From: Mesorhizobium sp. YIM 152430
GTDB taxonomy: Bacteria; Pseudomonadota; Alphaproteobacteria; Rhizobiales; Rhizobiaceae
Direction: 5' to 3'
Length of the DNA stretch: 64,000 nt
Assembly (NCBI RefSeq): GCF_029210365.1
Contig: NZ_JARGES010000027.1
Location: forward strand, 1-64,000
The translations under genes and the position numbers were made by a program. Under the pieces are notes generated by a model. That model saw nothing but the letters and a program-made list of their open reading frames with translations, ran no database searches and was not told where the DNA came from. How positions within the stretch are numbered: position 1 is the stretch's first letter; every line of letters starts with the position of its first letter. Positions 55,491 to 63,862 of the stretch are shown here, one piece after another.

Positions 55491-57329
55491 ATGGGAGCCG
55501 TGATCGACATCGCGCGCCGGTTCGGCGACAGCCTGACGAACCTTGTGTCGAGGATGGGCACGGAGCGGGACAAGGCATCGCACTCGTTCTACGGCGCCGT
55601 GCTGCTCGATGACGCTCAACTCGTCAACTCCTATCGCGGCGCCTGGCTGCCAAGGAAGATCGTCGATATCCCTGCGCTGGACAGCTGCCGCAACTGGCGC
55701 AACTGGCAAGGCGATGAGGATCAGATCGAAGCCATCGAGGCCGAAGAGAGCCGGCTGAACCTGCGCGGCAAGGTGCTTGAGGCGCGCACCAAGGCCCGTC
55801 TTCTCGGAGGCGCGGCCATTCTGATTGGCACTGGCGAGGCGAACCTGCTTGAACCGCTGGACGACGCCCGTATCGGGCTCGGCGGCATCAAGTATCTGAC
55901 CGTCTTCACCCGCAAGCATTTGACGGCGGGCGAGATTGATCGCGACCCCGCATCGGAGTTCTATGGCCGCCCGGCGTTCTATCGTCTGACGGGCAAGGAC
56001 GGCCGGCAAGTGGAGGTGCACCCCTCGCGCCTTGCTGCCTTCCAGGGCAATGCTGTGCCAGATGAGGATTTCGCGCAGTATCAGGGCTGGGGCGACAGTG
56101 TGCTCGTCGCGGTCATGGACGCGATCAGGAACGCTGACAGCACGGCCGGCAACATCGCCTCGCTGGTGTTCGAGGCCAAGATCGACATCATCCGCCTGCC
56201 CAACTTCATGGCGAACCTGGGCGACGAGAGCTACAAGCAGAAGATCCTCGAGCGCTACACCCTCGCCAACACGGCCAAGGGCATCAACGGCACGCTGATG
56301 CTCGACAAGGAAGAGGAATACGAGAGCAAGTCGGCGAACTTCTCGAACTTGCCTGACGTTCTCGACCGATTCCTGCAGATCGTTTCCGGCGCGGCCGATA
56401 TCCCGGCAACGCGCCTCTTGGGGCAGTCGCCAGCGGGCCTGAACTCCACCGGTGAGGCAGACCTGCGGAACTACTACGACCGCATCTCCGCCATGCAGGA
56501 AATCGAGATGACGCCGGCCCTGCACCGGCTGGACGAATGTCTGATCCGTTCTGCTGTTGGTTCGCGTGACCCCGGCATCCACTATCGCTGGGCCCCGCTC
56601 TGGCAGATGACCGACAAGGAACGGGCCGACATATTCAAGACCAAGGCCGACGCGGCGCGCGCCATTGCGGGCTCTGGCGGCATGTCTCCGCAGCTCATGC
56701 CGATCGATGCGCTGTCGGATGCGCTGGTCAATGCCTTCGTCGAGGACGGCAGCCTGCCGGGCCTGGAGAAGGCGATCGAAGAGTACGGCAAGCTGTCCGA
56801 GCAGGAAGAGGACGAGGACGACGTGGCGGCCGCGCTGCCGGCACCTGCGAACACCAATGAGCAGATGCGCCTTGCTGCGAACGATGCCGCGCCGCGCACG
56901 CTGTATGTCCGCCGCGATGTCCTCAACAAGCGCGATATCGAGCGCTGGGCGAGGGCGCAGGGCTTCACCGACATCGTGCCCGATCTGCACGTCACGATCG
57001 CCTACAGCCGGACGGCGGTCGATTGGTTCTCAGTCGGTACGTCATGGTCGGAAAAACTGGACATCGCCGCCGGTGGTCCGCGCCAGATGGAACGCCTTGG
57101 CGATGACGGCCGATACATCGCGCTCCTGATCACGGCGAACGAGCTCGTCTGGCGTCATCGCGAGATCGTCGATGCCGGCGCGTCGTGGGATTGGCCGGAC
57201 TATCAGCCGCACATCAGTATCCAGATCGGCGGCGACATCGATCTGGCGCAGGTCGAGCCGTACCAGGGCAGGATCGTGCTGGGGCCAGAGGTTTTCGAAG
57301 AGGTTCACGGGGTCGACGTACGAAACTGA
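55491..57329 (+). CDS. Portal protein (DUF1073) fused to an Acb1-like 2H phosphoesterase domain
   Basis: A 612-aa protein. Residues 1-450 are the DUF1073-type portal: LVSRMGTERDKASHSFYG at the N-terminus, LVFEAKIDIIRLPNFMANL, and LLGQSPAGLNSTGEADLRNY. Residues about 470-605 form a separate domain with HVT (His500-x-Thr502) and HIS (His574-x-Ser576), the paired signature of 2H phosphoesterases. Acb1, the phage anti-CBASS enzyme that cleaves cyclic nucleotides, belongs to this family. The join is in frame, through an acidic linker. Enzyme activity is inferred. Confidence 0.82.
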   Translation: MGAVIDIARRFGDSLTNLVSRMGTERDKASHSFYGAVLLDDAQLVNSYRGAWLPRKIVDIPALDSCRNWRNWQGDEDQIEAIEAEESRLNLRGKVLEARTKARLLGGAAILIGTGEANLLEPLDDARIGLGGIKYLTVFTRKHLTAGEIDRDPASEFYGRPAFYRLTGKDGRQVEVHPSRLAAFQGNAVPDEDFAQYQGWGDSVLVAVMDAIRNADSTAGNIASLVFEAKIDIIRLPNFMANLGDESYKQKILERYTLANTAKGINGTLMLDKEEEYESKSANFSNLPDVLDRFLQIVSGAADIPATRLLGQSPAGLNSTGEADLRNYYDRISAMQEIEMTPALHRLDECLIRSAVGSRDPGIHYRWAPLWQMTDKERADIFKTKADAARAIAGSGGMSPQLMPIDALSDALVNAFVEDGSLPGLEKAIEEYGKLSEQEEDEDDVAAALPAPANTNEQMRLAANDAAPRTLYVRRDVLNKRDIERWARAQGFTDIVPDLHVTIAYSRTAVDWFSVGTSWSEKLDIAAGGPRQMERLGDDGRYIALLITANELVWRHREIVDAGASWDWPDYQPHISIQIGGDIDLAQVEPYQGRIVLGPEVFEEVHGVDVRN

Positions 57330-57350
57330 TCGACCGGAATTCGTCGACTC

Positions 57351-57659
57351 CTACTTCTCCCGCCGATAGACGTCAGAATTGAAGCGGGGTTCCGAATACT
57401 CAACGAGAATGTGCTTTTCGACCGTGATCGAGCTTTTCAGCGCTTTTTCGGCAATGGACTTGATCTCATTGAACGCCTTCTCGGCGCTTTGCAGATCGTA
57501 GAACGCGCCGACGATTGTCGCGTTCGGCAACCGGTGCCAGGCCCCTTCCGAACTCAACATCCATGTTGCCCAGCCAAGCTTGATCGCAGCGTCTCGAAAC
57601 GCAGGGTAAGGGCTGGGGTTGGCGTCTGCGAGGTCGTATGTCGCTAGAAATCTTGGCAA
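57351..57659 (-). CDS. Cas2/SinR-like ferredoxin-fold protein, moron candidate
   Basis: A 102-aa protein on the opposite strand to all its neighbours. LATYDLADANPSPYPAFRDA at the N-terminus, then WHRLPNATIVGAFYDLQSAE, resembles the Cas2/SinR/VapD-type ferredoxin fold (Asp after the first strand). No CRISPR genes are near. The flanking DNA looks more A+T-rich. It is likely an independently acquired gene (moron) with unknown activity, perhaps nuclease or toxin. Confidence 0.55.
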   Translation of the reverse strand: MPRFLATYDLADANPSPYPAFRDAAIKLGWATWMLSSEGAWHRLPNATIVGAFYDLQSAEKAFNEIKSIAEKALKSSITVEKHILVEYSEPRFNSDVYRREK

Positions 57660-57735
57660 TTCTTCCTCCCTCTTGCTGCGCTCGCAGACTGTTGTGAATG
57701 CAGCCAGGAGTCGACATCCGACGAGGGTCTTTTAC

Positions 57736-58872
57736 ATGCAATTCACAGACGCTGTAACCGTCGCGGGGACGCGCCGGACCGGTGACGGCTATCTTGTCGC
57801 CGACGCCAAGGCCGTCCGCACGGGCATCCAGCTCTATGCGGGCTCCGAAGTCGGCCGACCTGACCTTGCTATCGTTCGGGTCTACCGATCCGAGGACGAG
57901 GTTCGCAATACGGACAGCCTGCGCTCTTTCAGCCATGCGCCGATCACCGTCGAGCATCCCGCCGTCTCGGTTAACGCCAAGAACTGGAAAGACTTCGCCG
58001 TCGGTGAGGTCAGCACGGCGGCGACATGGGACGGCAACCGCATTTCCCTGCCGCTGATCCTGAAGGACGCCAAAGCCATTGAGGCGGTGACAGGCGGCAA
58101 GCGCGAGCTTTCGGCCGGGTACACCTGCGACCTGGACTGGACCGCCGGCACGACCAAGGACGGCCAGGCCTTCGACGCTCAACAGAAGAACATCCGCGCC
58201 AACCACGTCGCCATCGTCGACCGTGGCCGGGCCGGTTCCGAATGCAGGATCGGTGATGCCGAACCGCATAAGTGGGGCGTGAGCCCTGTCAACCTCCAGA
58301 CTGCAGATGAAAGGACCATCCAAATGGATCTGCGAAAAGTGCTGGTCGATGGGCTCACGGTCGAAACGACCGATCAGGGTGCCCAAGCAATCGACAAGCT
58401 TCAGAACGCCCTCAAGGATTCGGCCGCTCGCGTCGAAACCCTGACGGCTGATCACGCCAAGGCCATCGCCGCCAAGGATGGCGAACTGGCAAAGAAGGAT
58501 GCCGAGATCGACGCCCTCAAGGGCAAAGTTCTCGACGCCGCCGCGCTCGACAATCTCGTGCAGGCCCGATCGGCACTCGTCGACACGGCCCGCAAGATCG
58601 CGAAGGACGTCAAGATCGACGGCCTGACCGATGCCGAAATCCGCAAGGCGGTCGTCACCGCCAAGCTCGGCGATGATGCGGTCAAGGACAAGGCCGAGGC
58701 GTACATCGATGCACGCTTCGACATCCTTGCCGAGGACGCCGCCAAGGCCGCCGACCCGGTGCGCCAGGTTCTCCGTTCCGGCGTCCAGTCGAACGACGCC
58801 GCCACTGCCGACGAGGACAAGGCCTATGCCGCGTCCCTGGCTGATCTCAACCGCAAGACGGAGGCCGCATAA
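57736..58872 (+). CDS. DUF2213 phage protein (protease/scaffold candidate)
   Basis: A 378-aa protein. The N-terminal domain (about 1-190) has RPDLAIVRVYRSEDEV, SHAPITVEHP, and TGGKRELSAGYTCDLDW, as in DUF2213. The C-terminal half is a long coiled coil (AAKDGELAKKDAEIDALKGK) like a scaffold. Just before the capsid genes such an order suggests a prohead protease fused to scaffold, but this is inferred. The start at 57736 has a weak gaggg SD. Confidence 0.8.
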   Translation: MQFTDAVTVAGTRRTGDGYLVADAKAVRTGIQLYAGSEVGRPDLAIVRVYRSEDEVRNTDSLRSFSHAPITVEHPAVSVNAKNWKDFAVGEVSTAATWDGNRISLPLILKDAKAIEAVTGGKRELSAGYTCDLDWTAGTTKDGQAFDAQQKNIRANHVAIVDRGRAGSECRIGDAEPHKWGVSPVNLQTADERTIQMDLRKVLVDGLTVETTDQGAQAIDKLQNALKDSAARVETLTADHAKAIAAKDGELAKKDAEIDALKGKVLDAAALDNLVQARSALVDTARKIAKDVKIDGLTDAEIRKAVVTAKLGDDAVKDKAEAYIDARFDILAEDAAKAADPVRQVLRSGVQSNDAATADEDKAYAASLADLNRKTEAA

Positions 58873-59306
58873 TGGACCCGCTGCAGACTTCTTATCCCGA
58901 TCGGCAGGCGCGCTGGGTCGAGGGCATGATCCCCGACATGCGCACGCCGGGCCAGGACATCTCCATGAACGTGGAGACCGCCGCCGGTATCGGCTTCGGC
59001 AAGGTGGCCGTGCAGGGCACCGCGGACAACCAGATCCGCGTCTCCGCTGCATCGCGAGCTTTCCGAGGCGTGACCGTGCTCGACACGACGCAGCTGCAGG
59101 ACAGCTACCCGCAGTATGCGACGGCCCGCGTCCGCACCAAGGGCCCGATCGTCGTCACGGCGGCTGTCGCCGTCGCTGCGGGCGCTCCGGCCTACTACGT
59201 GCCGGCATCGGGTGCATTCACCAACGTCGAGACCGACAACACGCTGGTTGGCACGTGGGAAACCACGACCTCCGGCGCCGGTCTCGCCGTGCTCAACCTG
59301 AGCTAA
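58872..59306 (+). CDS. Capsid decoration / structural cement protein
   Basis: A 144-aa protein rich in Ala, Gly, Thr and Val, with IGFGKVAVQGTADNQIRVSA and a late GTWETTTSGAGLAVLNLS. The pattern fits small beta-barrel cement proteins between scaffold and capsid genes. The ATG overlaps the previous stop (TAATG). Confidence 0.75.
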   Translation: MDPLQTSYPDRQARWVEGMIPDMRTPGQDISMNVETAAGIGFGKVAVQGTADNQIRVSAASRAFRGVTVLDTTQLQDSYPQYATARVRTKGPIVVTAAVAVAAGAPAYYVPASGAFTNVETDNTLVGTWETTTSGAGLAVLNLS

Positions 59307-59325
59307 TCCTGAAAGGAACGAGGAA

Positions 59326-60273
59326 ATGAAGCACTTCCAGATGGATGCTCAGGTCGCGATGAGCTTCGCGGTCTCGCAGGCATCCCGCATCAACGCCACG
59401 GTCTACCAGACCCGCTATCCGGCGATTCGGTACCGTGGCCTCGTGCCGGTCGATACGACCGGGCCGGAATGGGTGAAGTCGATCACCTATTTCTCGCTCG
59501 ACGGCGTCGGCCAGGCGGAATGGATGAACGCGGGCGCGGACGATGTGCCGCGCGCCGAGCTCATCCGCGCCAAGACCGAAACGACCGTCTCCATGGCGGC
59601 TATCGGCTACGGCTGGAATCTCGAGGAACTGGCACAGGCCCAGATGCTTGGCGTCGACCTTGCCCCGCGCAAGGGTCAGGCTGCGCGTCGCGCTTCCGAG
59701 GAGTTCATCGATCAGGTTGCCTTCTTCGGCGACGTGGCGAAGGGCTTCTACGGCGTCACCAACCAGCCCGGCGTTACAGCCGGCGACGTTGCTGCGGTTG
59801 GGACGGGCTCTTCGACGGAGTGGGCGAACAAGACGCCGGGCCAGATCCTCGCCGACGTCAATGCCATCCTGTCGGGCGTGTTCGTCGACAGCAACACGGT
59901 CGAACTCGCAGGCGTCCTGCTTCTGCCCTACACGCAGATGCACTACCTCGGCACGACCCTGCTCAACGACAATGGCGCCGAGCGCACCATCCTGTCGTGG
60001 CTGCGCGAGAACAACGTCTACACCATGGAGACAGGCCAGCCGCTCACGATCCGCGCCGTTCGCGGGCTGGAGACTGCCGGCGACGGCGGTACGGCGCGCA
60101 TGGTGGCCTACCGGAACGATGAGGAAGTGCTGCGGCTCAACATGCCGATGCCCTTCCGCTTCTTCCCGGTCTGGCAGACGGGTCCGTTCCGCTACGAGGT
60201 GCCCGGTGCATTCCGTATCGGCGGCGTCGATGTCTCTCTGCCTGGCGCGATGCGCTACGCGGACGGCATCTAA
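59326..60273 (+). CDS. Major capsid protein (DUF2184)
   Basis: A 315-aa protein of the DUF2184 group: IRYRGLVPVDTTGPEWVKSI near the N-terminus, a long-helix region (GQAARRASEEFIDQVAFFGD) and a C-terminal PFRYEVPGAFRIGGVDVSLP. It forms the HK97-fold shell. The start follows a gaggaa SD. Confidence 0.87.
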   Translation: MKHFQMDAQVAMSFAVSQASRINATVYQTRYPAIRYRGLVPVDTTGPEWVKSITYFSLDGVGQAEWMNAGADDVPRAELIRAKTETTVSMAAIGYGWNLEELAQAQMLGVDLAPRKGQAARRASEEFIDQVAFFGDVAKGFYGVTNQPGVTAGDVAAVGTGSSTEWANKTPGQILADVNAILSGVFVDSNTVELAGVLLLPYTQMHYLGTTLLNDNGAERTILSWLRENNVYTMETGQPLTIRAVRGLETAGDGGTARMVAYRNDEEVLRLNMPMPFRFFPVWQTGPFRYEVPGAFRIGGVDVSLPGAMRYADGI

Positions 60274-60285
60274 GGAGGATCGGAT

Positions 60286-60639
60286 ATGACGAAGATCACC
60301 AACAACGCTGCCGGCGTTCGCGTCGTCAATGCCAAGGTCGACGGCAAGGTCACTCAGGTTTCGCTCCGTCCGGGCGAAACCAAGGATCTCGACCTTATCG
60401 AGACGAAGGCCATGAAGGCCCGGATCGGATCCGGCGACATCGTCGTCGGCAAGTCTGCGGCGAAGGCAAAGGAGTCGGATACCGGCTTTAAGGCCGAGCA
60501 TCACGGCGGCGGCAAGTTCAACGTCACCGAGGGTGAGACGGTGCATCTGTCCGGTCTCTCCAAGGCTGACGCGGACGCCTTCAACGCGATGAGCCCAGCC
60601 GACCAGAAGGCCTATGTCGACGCCGAGAAGGCCAAATAA
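60286..60639 (+). CDS. Hypothetical structural protein, 117 aa
   Basis: A beta-rich protein; LRPGETKDLDLIETKAMKAR is the best-defined region. It lies between capsid and connector genes, so a head role is likely. The SD aggagg is strong. Confidence 0.65.
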   Translation: MTKITNNAAGVRVVNAKVDGKVTQVSLRPGETKDLDLIETKAMKARIGSGDIVVGKSAAKAKESDTGFKAEHHGGGKFNVTEGETVHLSGLSKADADAFNAMSPADQKAYVDAEKAK

Positions 60640-60707
60640 AGCACAACGGGCCCGGTTTTGCGTAATGCGGGAATCGGGCCCCGGTCTTTTGCGTTAAGCG
60701 AGGCGTC

Positions 60708-61172
60708 ATGACCCCTTACGGCACCGAAGCAGGCTTCACCGAGTACGCCGCCGCCATGGGTTACACCGTGCCCACTGGTGACGTTCTGCCGGCGATTGTG
60801 CGCGGCTCGGTCTATGTCGATGGTGTCTATGGCGAGCGCTTCACTGGCGTTCAAGCCGACATGATGCAGGAGCGTGCCTGGCCGCGTATCGGTGCCACCG
60901 CGTTCGGCACGTCAATCGCGCCGTCCATCACACCAAAGCGGGTCGAGCACGCGGCATATGAGGCCGCTCTGGCTGAATTGCGCGCGCCCGGCTCGCTTTC
61001 GATCGTGGTGACGCCGAGCAAGCGCATCGTGGAGGTTAAGGCTGGCTCCGCAGGCGTGCGCTATTCGGACCAGGGCGACGCGATCGACGGCGCCATTCCG
61101 GTGCTGACGGTCGTCGAGGGGCTGCTCGCGCCGCTCCTGACCCAGCCCATGCCCAGCATCATGGTGGTGTGA
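60708..61172 (+). CDS. DnaT-like connector protein (head-tail)
   Basis: A 154-aa helical protein with RGSVYVDGVYGERFTGVQAD and the late VRYSDQGDAIDGAIPVLTVV region, matching the family named DnaT-like ssDNA-binding, which in phages lies with head-tail connector genes. The stop overlaps the next ATG (TGATG). A connector role is likelier than a replication role here. Confidence 0.7.
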   Translation: MTPYGTEAGFTEYAAAMGYTVPTGDVLPAIVRGSVYVDGVYGERFTGVQADMMQERAWPRIGATAFGTSIAPSITPKRVEHAAYEAALAELRAPGSLSIVVTPSKRIVEVKAGSAGVRYSDQGDAIDGAIPVLTVVEGLLAPLLTQPMPSIMVV

Positions 61173-61537
61173 TGTCTCTGCTTGAAGGCGAACTCGCCAA
61201 TATCATTGGTGACGCGCTGGTGTCGGCCGACATCCCCTATGACGTGACGATCATTCGGCTCACATCGGGCGAGAGCGATCCGTCGACGCCATGGATACCG
61301 GGCGAGCCGACGCTGACGGAATACACGGGCAAGGGCTTTGTCGACAGCTACAGCGTGTTCGAACGCGCAGCGTCATCGATCGAGACGGGCGATATCAAGA
61401 TCGTGCTGGTTGCGAACACGTTCAGCATCGTGCCGAACCCTGCCGATGAAATCCGGGCGCGGGGCGTGATCTACAACGTGATCGACGTGCAGCCGGACCC
61501 GGCGCGGGCGACATATGCTGTGCAGGCCCGCCGCTGA
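61172..61537 (+). CDS. Head-closure / head-tail adaptor protein, 121 aa
   Basis: The start at 61172 is in TGATG overlap with the upstream gene; an earlier GTG at 61169 is possible. The protein is beta-rich with YDVTIIRLTSGESDPSTP and PADEIRARGVIYNVIDVQPD, the look of SPP1-gp16-type stoppers. It ends in TGATG with the next gene. Confidence 0.7.
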   Translation: MSLLEGELANIIGDALVSADIPYDVTIIRLTSGESDPSTPWIPGEPTLTEYTGKGFVDSYSVFERAASSIETGDIKIVLVANTFSIVPNPADEIRARGVIYNVIDVQPDPARATYAVQARR

Positions 61538-62559
61538 TGGCCCGTCGCCAGACAGCACGGCAGCGCCTCGCAGCGCTATCGGCCAAGTTCGAGCCAGCCT
61601 TGCAGGCCGCGTTCCTCGCCGCCATTGATGACCTCCGCAATGGGGTGCAGACCGCCCGCGTGGCAGAGCGCCTTGAACGGGGCGATGTGGATGGGGCACT
61701 TCGGGCTTTGAACGTCGATCCGGCTGCCTTCCGGCTTTTCGAGGAAGGGATACGCGAAGCCTTCATCGGTGGCGGCATTGCTTCCAGCGGCGCGGTGTCC
61801 GGTCTTCGCGATCCGAGCGGCGGGCAACTGCTTGTGCGGTTCGATGCGCGGGCGCCGGTTGCCGAGCGGTTCATGCAGGACGTGGCGCTGCGCAATGTGC
61901 GCCTGGCCGACGATGTGATTGCAGCCTCGCGCCAGCATATGGTTCAAGGCTTGATCGACGGCCGCAACCCACGTTCTGTCGCGCTAGACATGGCTGGCCG
62001 CATCAATCGCGCCACTGGCAGGCGGGAAGGCGGCATCCTCGGGCTTTCGTCCGTGCAGGAGCGATATGTCGCCACGGCACGGCAAGACCTGCTCTCGGGC
62101 GATCCTGAACGGCTTCGGCACTATCTGAAGCTTGGCCGCCGCAATAAGAGCTACGACCGCACCATCACCGCCGCCATTCGGGACGGCAAGTCGATCCCGG
62201 CCACCAAGGTGCAGGAGATCGTCGGCAAGCTATCGGATAGCTATCTGCTTCTGCGGGCCGAAACGATCGCGCGCACAGAGACCATCGGGGCGCTGAACGC
62301 ATCCCACTCGGCGACGTTTGATCAGCTCGTGGCAGACGGCAAGGTCACGGCCAACCAGGTCAGGAAGATATGGCGCGCGACGAGGGATTCGCGGACGCGG
62401 GACAGTCACGCTGCGCTGGACGGGGAGAGCGTCGGCAAGGACGAGCGGTTCTCGAACGGGCTGATGTTCCCTTGCGAGCCGGGCGGCAATCCATCCGAAA
62501 TTTGTAACTGCAGATGCTCGCTCGATTATCGTGTCGACTGGTTTGCGAACCTGACGTGA
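61537..62559 (+). CDS. Phage head morphogenesis protein (SPP1 gp7 / Mu gpF-like)
   Basis: A 340-aa minor head protein. The C-terminal MuF domain includes RAETIARTETIGALNASHSA (about residues 240-259), KIWRATRDSRTRDSHAALDG and the Cys-rich ending ICNCRCSLDYR. It is usually packed inside the head. Its place after the connector genes rather than next to the portal is slightly unusual. Confidence 0.85.
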   Translation: MARRQTARQRLAALSAKFEPALQAAFLAAIDDLRNGVQTARVAERLERGDVDGALRALNVDPAAFRLFEEGIREAFIGGGIASSGAVSGLRDPSGGQLLVRFDARAPVAERFMQDVALRNVRLADDVIAASRQHMVQGLIDGRNPRSVALDMAGRINRATGRREGGILGLSSVQERYVATARQDLLSGDPERLRHYLKLGRRNKSYDRTITAAIRDGKSIPATKVQEIVGKLSDSYLLLRAETIARTETIGALNASHSATFDQLVADGKVTANQVRKIWRATRDSRTRDSHAALDGESVGKDERFSNGLMFPCEPGGNPSEICNCRCSLDYRVDWFANLT

Positions 62560-62563
62560 TGTA

Positions 62564-62983
62564 ATGGCCGGTCAACAATCCTTCCAAGCGCAAATAGACC
62601 GATGGGTTGCGGAAACCCAAGCGCGGATGGTCGCGGTGTTTCGGGCGAGTGCGCAATTCGTCATTGAGGATGTCCGGGCTCGCACGCCGCGCGATACGGG
62701 CTATCTCGTGAACTCCCTCACGACCTCTCTCGACGGCCCGCTTCCAATGCGCGGGACGCAGGGCGATGGATACACCGCGCCGCCGTTCATAGCCGTCATC
62801 GCCGGCGCGGACTTGGGCGACGTGATCACGGCAAGCTTCGTCGCGGAATACGCGGCCGCCATCGAGTACGGCGCACGGGGCAGGGAAGGCCGGGGGATGG
62901 TCAGGCTCGCCGCGCAGAACTGGCAGGCGCATGTCGACCGCGCCACGGCAGAGGCTAAGGCTGCGGTTCGCTCGCGCGGATAA
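62564..62983 (+). CDS. HK97 gp10-like tail completion protein
   Basis: A 139-aa protein with the gp10 pattern: VIEDVRARTPRDTGYLVNSL and AAIEYGARGREGRGMVRLAA. It would connect the tail tube to the head. It starts 4 bases after the minor head gene. Confidence 0.8.
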   Translation: MAGQQSFQAQIDRWVAETQARMVAVFRASAQFVIEDVRARTPRDTGYLVNSLTTSLDGPLPMRGTQGDGYTAPPFIAVIAGADLGDVITASFVAEYAAAIEYGARGREGRGMVRLAAQNWQAHVDRATAEAKAAVRSRG

Positions 62984-63137
62984 GCCCCGCCATCGTCATC
63001 ATCAAAGCGGCCCGGCTCGTCTTGAGAGCGGTATCGCCGCGCAACGTCTCGCCTTTCAGATGCTCAAGCTCGAACGCCATCCGGTGGAGGCGGTCAACGA
63101 TATCGTCGTCATTCAAGGGCTTTGGTGTCTGGTTCAC
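62955..63137 (-). CDS. Uncertain small minus-strand ORF, 60 aa
   Basis: The frame starts with GTG, has no clear SD, and overlaps the tail completion gene by 29 bases. The composition is protein-like (DRLHRMAFELEHLKGETLRG). It fills the 173-base gap between two rightward genes, which is the main support. Confidence 0.35.
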   Translation of the reverse strand: MNQTPKPLNDDDIVDRLHRMAFELEHLKGETLRGDTALKTSRAALMMTMAGLIRASEPQP

Positions 63138-63155
63138 GCGCAGAAGGTAGCAGCT

Positions 63156-63404
63156 ATGCGAGTTTCTTCAAATCCCGACGATCCAGGCTATCGCCAGTTC
63201 ATGGTCGCCATAGAGAACGGCAAAGCCGTGCACCCCTTCCTTGATGGCGTCGAGGTAAAAGGGTGCACGACAGCCGATGAGGAAAAGGGCTTCGTCATCC
63301 GGTGCGTGCTCGATAGCGACGGCAAGGCCCAGATCGACCCGAACGACCCTGAGCGCGTATGGGAAGAGCGCGTCGAGGGCCGTGTCGAGATCAAGATCGT
63401 CTGA
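63156..63404 (+). CDS. Small phage protein, 82 aa
   Basis: The start at 63156 has an agaagg SD. A beta-rich acidic protein (VKGCTTADEEKGFVIRCVLD). It lies among tail genes. The function is unknown. Confidence 0.6.
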   Translation: MRVSSNPDDPGYRQFMVAIENGKAVHPFLDGVEVKGCTTADEEKGFVIRCVLDSDGKAQIDPNDPERVWEERVEGRVEIKIV

Positions 63405-63406
63405 CC

Positions 63407-63820
63407 ATGCCATCGATCCCCGAGGATATCGAGACGGCGCTCTTCACGCGCGCCGCTGGACTGGCTGCGCTGACGGGTCTGCCCCTGGCCTGGCCTAACG
63501 TTTCATTTTCTGCGCCGCCGAGCGGCCGCTATCTGCGCGTGTCGCACCTGCCGAACCAGACGCAGCGCCTGTTCATCAACTCCGCCGCCCATCGCCGGCC
63601 CGGTATCCTCCAGATCAGCGTCGTCGTTCCGCTCAACGTGGGCGCCAGCGCTGCCACACGCATCGCAGGGCAGGTCGCAGAGCATTTCCCGATGGATCTG
63701 CGCATGACCTCTGGCGGCGTGTCCGTGCGGGTCACTAAGGCCCCAGACATCGCGCCAGCGATCAAGGAAGACGCGGCGTGGATTGTCCCTGTTTCCGTCT
63801 CGTTCGAGGCGCTCGCCTAA
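63407..63820 (+). CDS. Tail terminator-like protein (DUF4128)
   Basis: A 137-aa protein matching the DUF4128/tail-terminator layout: PEDIETALFTRAAGLAALTG at the N-terminus, then ISVVVPLNVGASAATRIAGQ and a late VRVTKAPDIAPAIKEDAAW. It caps the tail tube and sets the joining ring. It precedes the tail-tube gene, which is the usual order. Confidence 0.78.
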   Translation: MPSIPEDIETALFTRAAGLAALTGLPLAWPNVSFSAPPSGRYLRVSHLPNQTQRLFINSAAHRRPGILQISVVVPLNVGASAATRIAGQVAEHFPMDLRMTSGGVSVRVTKAPDIAPAIKEDAAWIVPVSVSFEALA

Positions 63821-63862
63821 ACCGCCCCTTCGGCAAGGGCTTTCACAGCACAGGAGGCCGAC

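Noticed and set aside
55479-56990. A 503-codon open frame antisense to the portal gene
   Set aside because: Shadow of the portal gene; no recognisable domain.
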